A stretch of DNA of 30,897 nucleotides from RGIG4140 sp045532865 (lineage in GTDB: Bacteria > Pseudomonadota > Alphaproteobacteria > CAAHEQ01 > UBA3637). Below are positions 29,087 through 30,897 of this stretch, one piece after another. Below the pieces are notes generated by a model, which searched no databases, had not been told where the DNA came from, and was given only the letters and a program-made list of their open reading frames with translations. The translations under genes and the position numbers were made by a program. Within the stretch, counting starts at the first letter, position 1. Each line of letters begins with the position of its first letter. The DNA is taken from contig JAZSGT010000039.1 in the NCBI GenBank assembly GCA_045532865.1, positions 1-30,897 on the forward strand, written 5' to 3'.

Positions 29087-30178
29087 TTATGTTTTATTTT
29101 CATCTAGGATTAAAATCCCACCTTTTGCAACGGGGATAATTAATCGTCTGATAATTTTTCCTCCAGAAAGATATAAAAAATCTTCGGTAGTTTTGGTGAG
29201 TTGTGCAAACGTACTTAATTGAAGTTTTTTATATTGGGCAAAATCTTTAACTTGAGGAAGAACGCCTTTTTCTTGCACTTTATCAAGAAGTTCTTCAAAT
29301 GAAGGATTTCTTTTTAAAAAATGTTGTTCAATTCCCCAAATATCACAAAATCTTGTATTAAAATAAGATAATTTTGCTGTTGCATCAAATTCAATAATTC
29401 CATAAGGTAATTCTTTTAAAAGCATTCGGTGAGCCCTTTCTGCATCATTTAAAAGAGCTGTAAGACCTTCCTCAGTTGTTTTATCTTGGCCATATTTTAA
29501 TAAGTAGTTTTTTTCACTTTTATTTAGTTTAAGTGGTAACTCAACCCAATGAGTATCAGCGTTATCTTCTTTTTCTTGATCGTATATTTTATTTGCAAAG
29601 CAAATACAACCTTCATTGTCTTGCATGCAAAGAGGAAATGGCAAAGCATTTAAAGTTTGAGTCAAAATCTCTCTTTGTTTTAGAATATGAATATAGGATT
29701 GTCTTTCTTCAATCAACAAAGCTGTTTTTTCTGTTGTATCTTTAAACCAAACGACAAATGTTTTTAAATGCGAATTAGGGGTATATAAAACTCTTCCCGT
29801 GAGTGTAAAATGAAAAAGGCCATTTTTTGATGAAATGTTTATATCAAATGGTGTTCCACTTTCTTTAAGTTTATTATAAGCAATATCAATTTTGGGTGCT
29901 TCTTCTTCATCAAGTTGTTCTAAAAGTTTTGAAAAAGCTACTTTTTTATCTACCACATTAAGCATTAAACATAATCTTCTTGAAGAGTAAGAATAAGACC
30001 CATTTCTTAATTTTGTTTCATAGAAATAACCATCAGGTGCAGAATCAAGTAACTCTTCTAACTGATTTGCATATTCTTCAGTTTTGTGTTGTTTGATGCA
30101 TTTATGCCCAATAAAAAAAATGGTAAAAATAATGCTTGTTAAAACAAAGATGTAAAAGAAAATGAGTATAAATGACAT
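29087..30178 (-). CDS. Membrane-anchored PAS-repeat protein resembling the sensory part of a DivL-type kinase, without kinase domain
   Basis: 363 residues from the ATG at 30178, which has GGAGGAG 6 bases upstream; an in-frame ATG at 30193 overlaps that ribosome site and is rejected. One membrane helix (residues about 2-23) is followed by three PAS-like units: about 35-135 (LLDSAPDGYFYETKLRNGSYSYSSRR), about 170-225 (LNALPFPLCMQDNEGCICFANKIYDQE), and about 250-360 (LLKELPYGIIEFDATAKLSYFNTRFCDIWG), ending GKIIRRLIIPVAKGGILILDENKT. In alphaproteobacterial DivL-like kinases this last strand leads straight into the dimerisation/histidine domain. Here a stop comes next and a terminator lies 35 bases on, so no kinase follows. 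It may be a sensory adaptor or a fixed truncation. Confidence 0.75.
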   Translation of the reverse strand: MSFILIFFYIFVLTSIIFTIFFIGHKCIKQHKTEEYANQLEELLDSAPDGYFYETKLRNGSYSYSSRRLCLMLNVVDKKVAFSKLLEQLDEEEAPKIDIAYNKLKESGTPFDINISSKNGLFHFTLTGRVLYTPNSHLKTFVVWFKDTTEKTALLIEERQSYIHILKQREILTQTLNALPFPLCMQDNEGCICFANKIYDQEKEDNADTHWVELPLKLNKSEKNYLLKYGQDKTTEEGLTALLNDAERAHRMLLKELPYGIIEFDATAKLSYFNTRFCDIWGIEQHFLKRNPSFEELLDKVQEKGVLPQVKDFAQYKKLQLSTFAQLTKTTEDFLYLSGGKIIRRLIIPVAKGGILILDENKT

Positions 30179-30236
30179 GTTTATCTCCTCCATCTGTTAA
30201 ATTTATAGCAATGAGCTTAATAAAATGCAAGAAAAA

Positions 30237-30897
30237 TTACTTGAACCGAGTGATAGAAGGTGTTTGTTTATTATAGATAAAAAGAGGTTTTAATGAAAAA
30301 TAAATCGCTTTATCACCTCTAAAATGGGCTAGGGCATTTATTAAACGGTCTTCAAAATTATTAAAATAAGGCGGAGTTAAATTTGTGTCAGGAGGAATAA
30401 GGGTCGAAATTTTATCATCTTTTAGTTGTTCAATACGTAAGAGTTCCTTGGCAAATTCTGTGTTGAAACAAATAGTGCTTCCCATGTTTCCTTCTGTTTT
30501 CATTTTTAAAAAGAGCTGGTCTTTTTTATTTTCTAGTTGAACAAGGTCATTTGAAACGATAAATGGTGGTTTATTCAATATATTTAAGGTTAAATTAACA
30601 GTGTTTAGATAATCAGAAGAATACCAATCGTCATCATCAATTTTACATAAATAGTCATAGGAAGATAAGTTTATATTCCTAAAAGTATTGAGCAGATTTT
30701 TAAATTGATGGCTATTTGTGTGTTCTTGAAAAATAATTCTATTCTTGTTTTGAAGAGATTGAATGCTTGGAAGAATAAGAGAGTGAACAATATTTTTAGA
30801 AATACCTTTGAGCGAAATGGCAATATCAAAGTTTGCATATTTTTGTTGTATTAAGTTGTGAATTTGGTTGATAAGATAAATAGGGCGTTTATAACTT
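30237..30897 (-). CDS. GT2 (GT-A) glycosyltransferase, C-terminal part, cut by window edge
   Basis: The minus-strand frame is open from the right edge (first full codon at 30896) to TAA at 30237-30239, giving 220 residues without a stop; an apparent internal start at 30578 is just a TTG inside the gene. It begins SYKRPIYLINQIHNLIQQKYANFDIAISLKG, the nucleotide-binding opening of GT2 enzymes (a few residues, with the start codon, lie outside). YDYLCKIDDDDWYSSDYL carries the metal-binding DxD motif. The tail (NKPPFIVSNDLVQLEN ... AHFRGDKAIYFSLKPLFIYN) fits such an enzyme. Donor and acceptor unknown. It is the third glycosyltransferase in the window. Confidence 0.82.
   Translation of the reverse strand, partial: SYKRPIYLINQIHNLIQQKYANFDIAISLKGISKNIVHSLILPSIQSLQNKNRIIFQEHTNSHQFKNLLNTFRNINLSSYDYLCKIDDDDWYSSDYLNTVNLTLNILNKPPFIVSNDLVQLENKKDQLFLKMKTEGNMGSTICFNTEFAKELLRIEQLKDDKISTLIPPDTNLTPPYFNNFEDRLINALAHFRGDKAIYFSLKPLFIYNKQTPSITRFK

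Overview
The window looks like a chromosomal segment of a low-GC alphaproteobacterium, probably host- or gut-associated. I did not compute GC, but codons and intergenic DNA are strongly AT-rich. The alphaproteobacterial assignment rests on several things: the cdsA-rseP-bamA-skp-lpxD-fabZ-lpxA-lpxI-lpxB order; lpxI as the UDP-diacylglucosamine pyrophosphatase; a CarD regulator; a GST-fold protein resembling the FtsZ-binding FzlA; an MbfA-like ferritin-VIT fusion; and a PAS protein resembling the sensory half of a DivL-type kinase. The tRNA-His still encodes G-1 opposite C73, a feature that a large derived alphaproteobacterial clade has lost.

Layout. 1-141 is the tail of an outer-membrane barrel or autotransporter. 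207-4509 (minus) holds a GT52-type glycosyltransferase and then an operon of two related unknown genes followed by rlmE and rsmB. 4609-8462 (minus) is ftsK-lolA-(periplasmic ankyrin protein). A divergent promoter region at 8463-8666 separates this from the plus-strand envelope operon 8667-18050: phospholipid precursor synthesis (CdsA), site-2 protease (RseP), barrel assembly (BamA, Skp) and lipid A synthesis (LpxD, FabZ, LpxA, LpxI, LpxB). dxr, often found between cdsA and rseP in this lineage, is absent here. 18126-21206 is a very large unrecognised all-helical protein.

The accessory-looking stretch is 21200-24590. It has tRNA-His, an MbfA-like iron exporter, a Nudix hydrolase, a DUF2628-like membrane protein and a CAT-anticodon tRNA (probably Ile2). 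Both tRNA genes are followed by a second, decayed copy of their own 3' end plus terminator. The intervening DNA is hairpin-rich, and at both loci the identical 10-mer ATTTACAGTC lies where the T-loop should be. I regard this as the most novel signal in the window: a possible tRNA-tail-associated repeat or mobile element.

From 24588 to 29014 (plus) come carD, two small lipoproteins, the fzlA-like gene, a GT4 glycosyltransferase, a DUF5665-type membrane protein and a short UDP-sugar-dehydrogenase-like protein. The window ends on the minus strand with a kinase-less three-PAS membrane protein and a GT2 glycosyltransferase cut by the right edge. Most genes serve the cell envelope: LPS and lipid A, outer-membrane assembly, lipoprotein transport, division and surface glycans.
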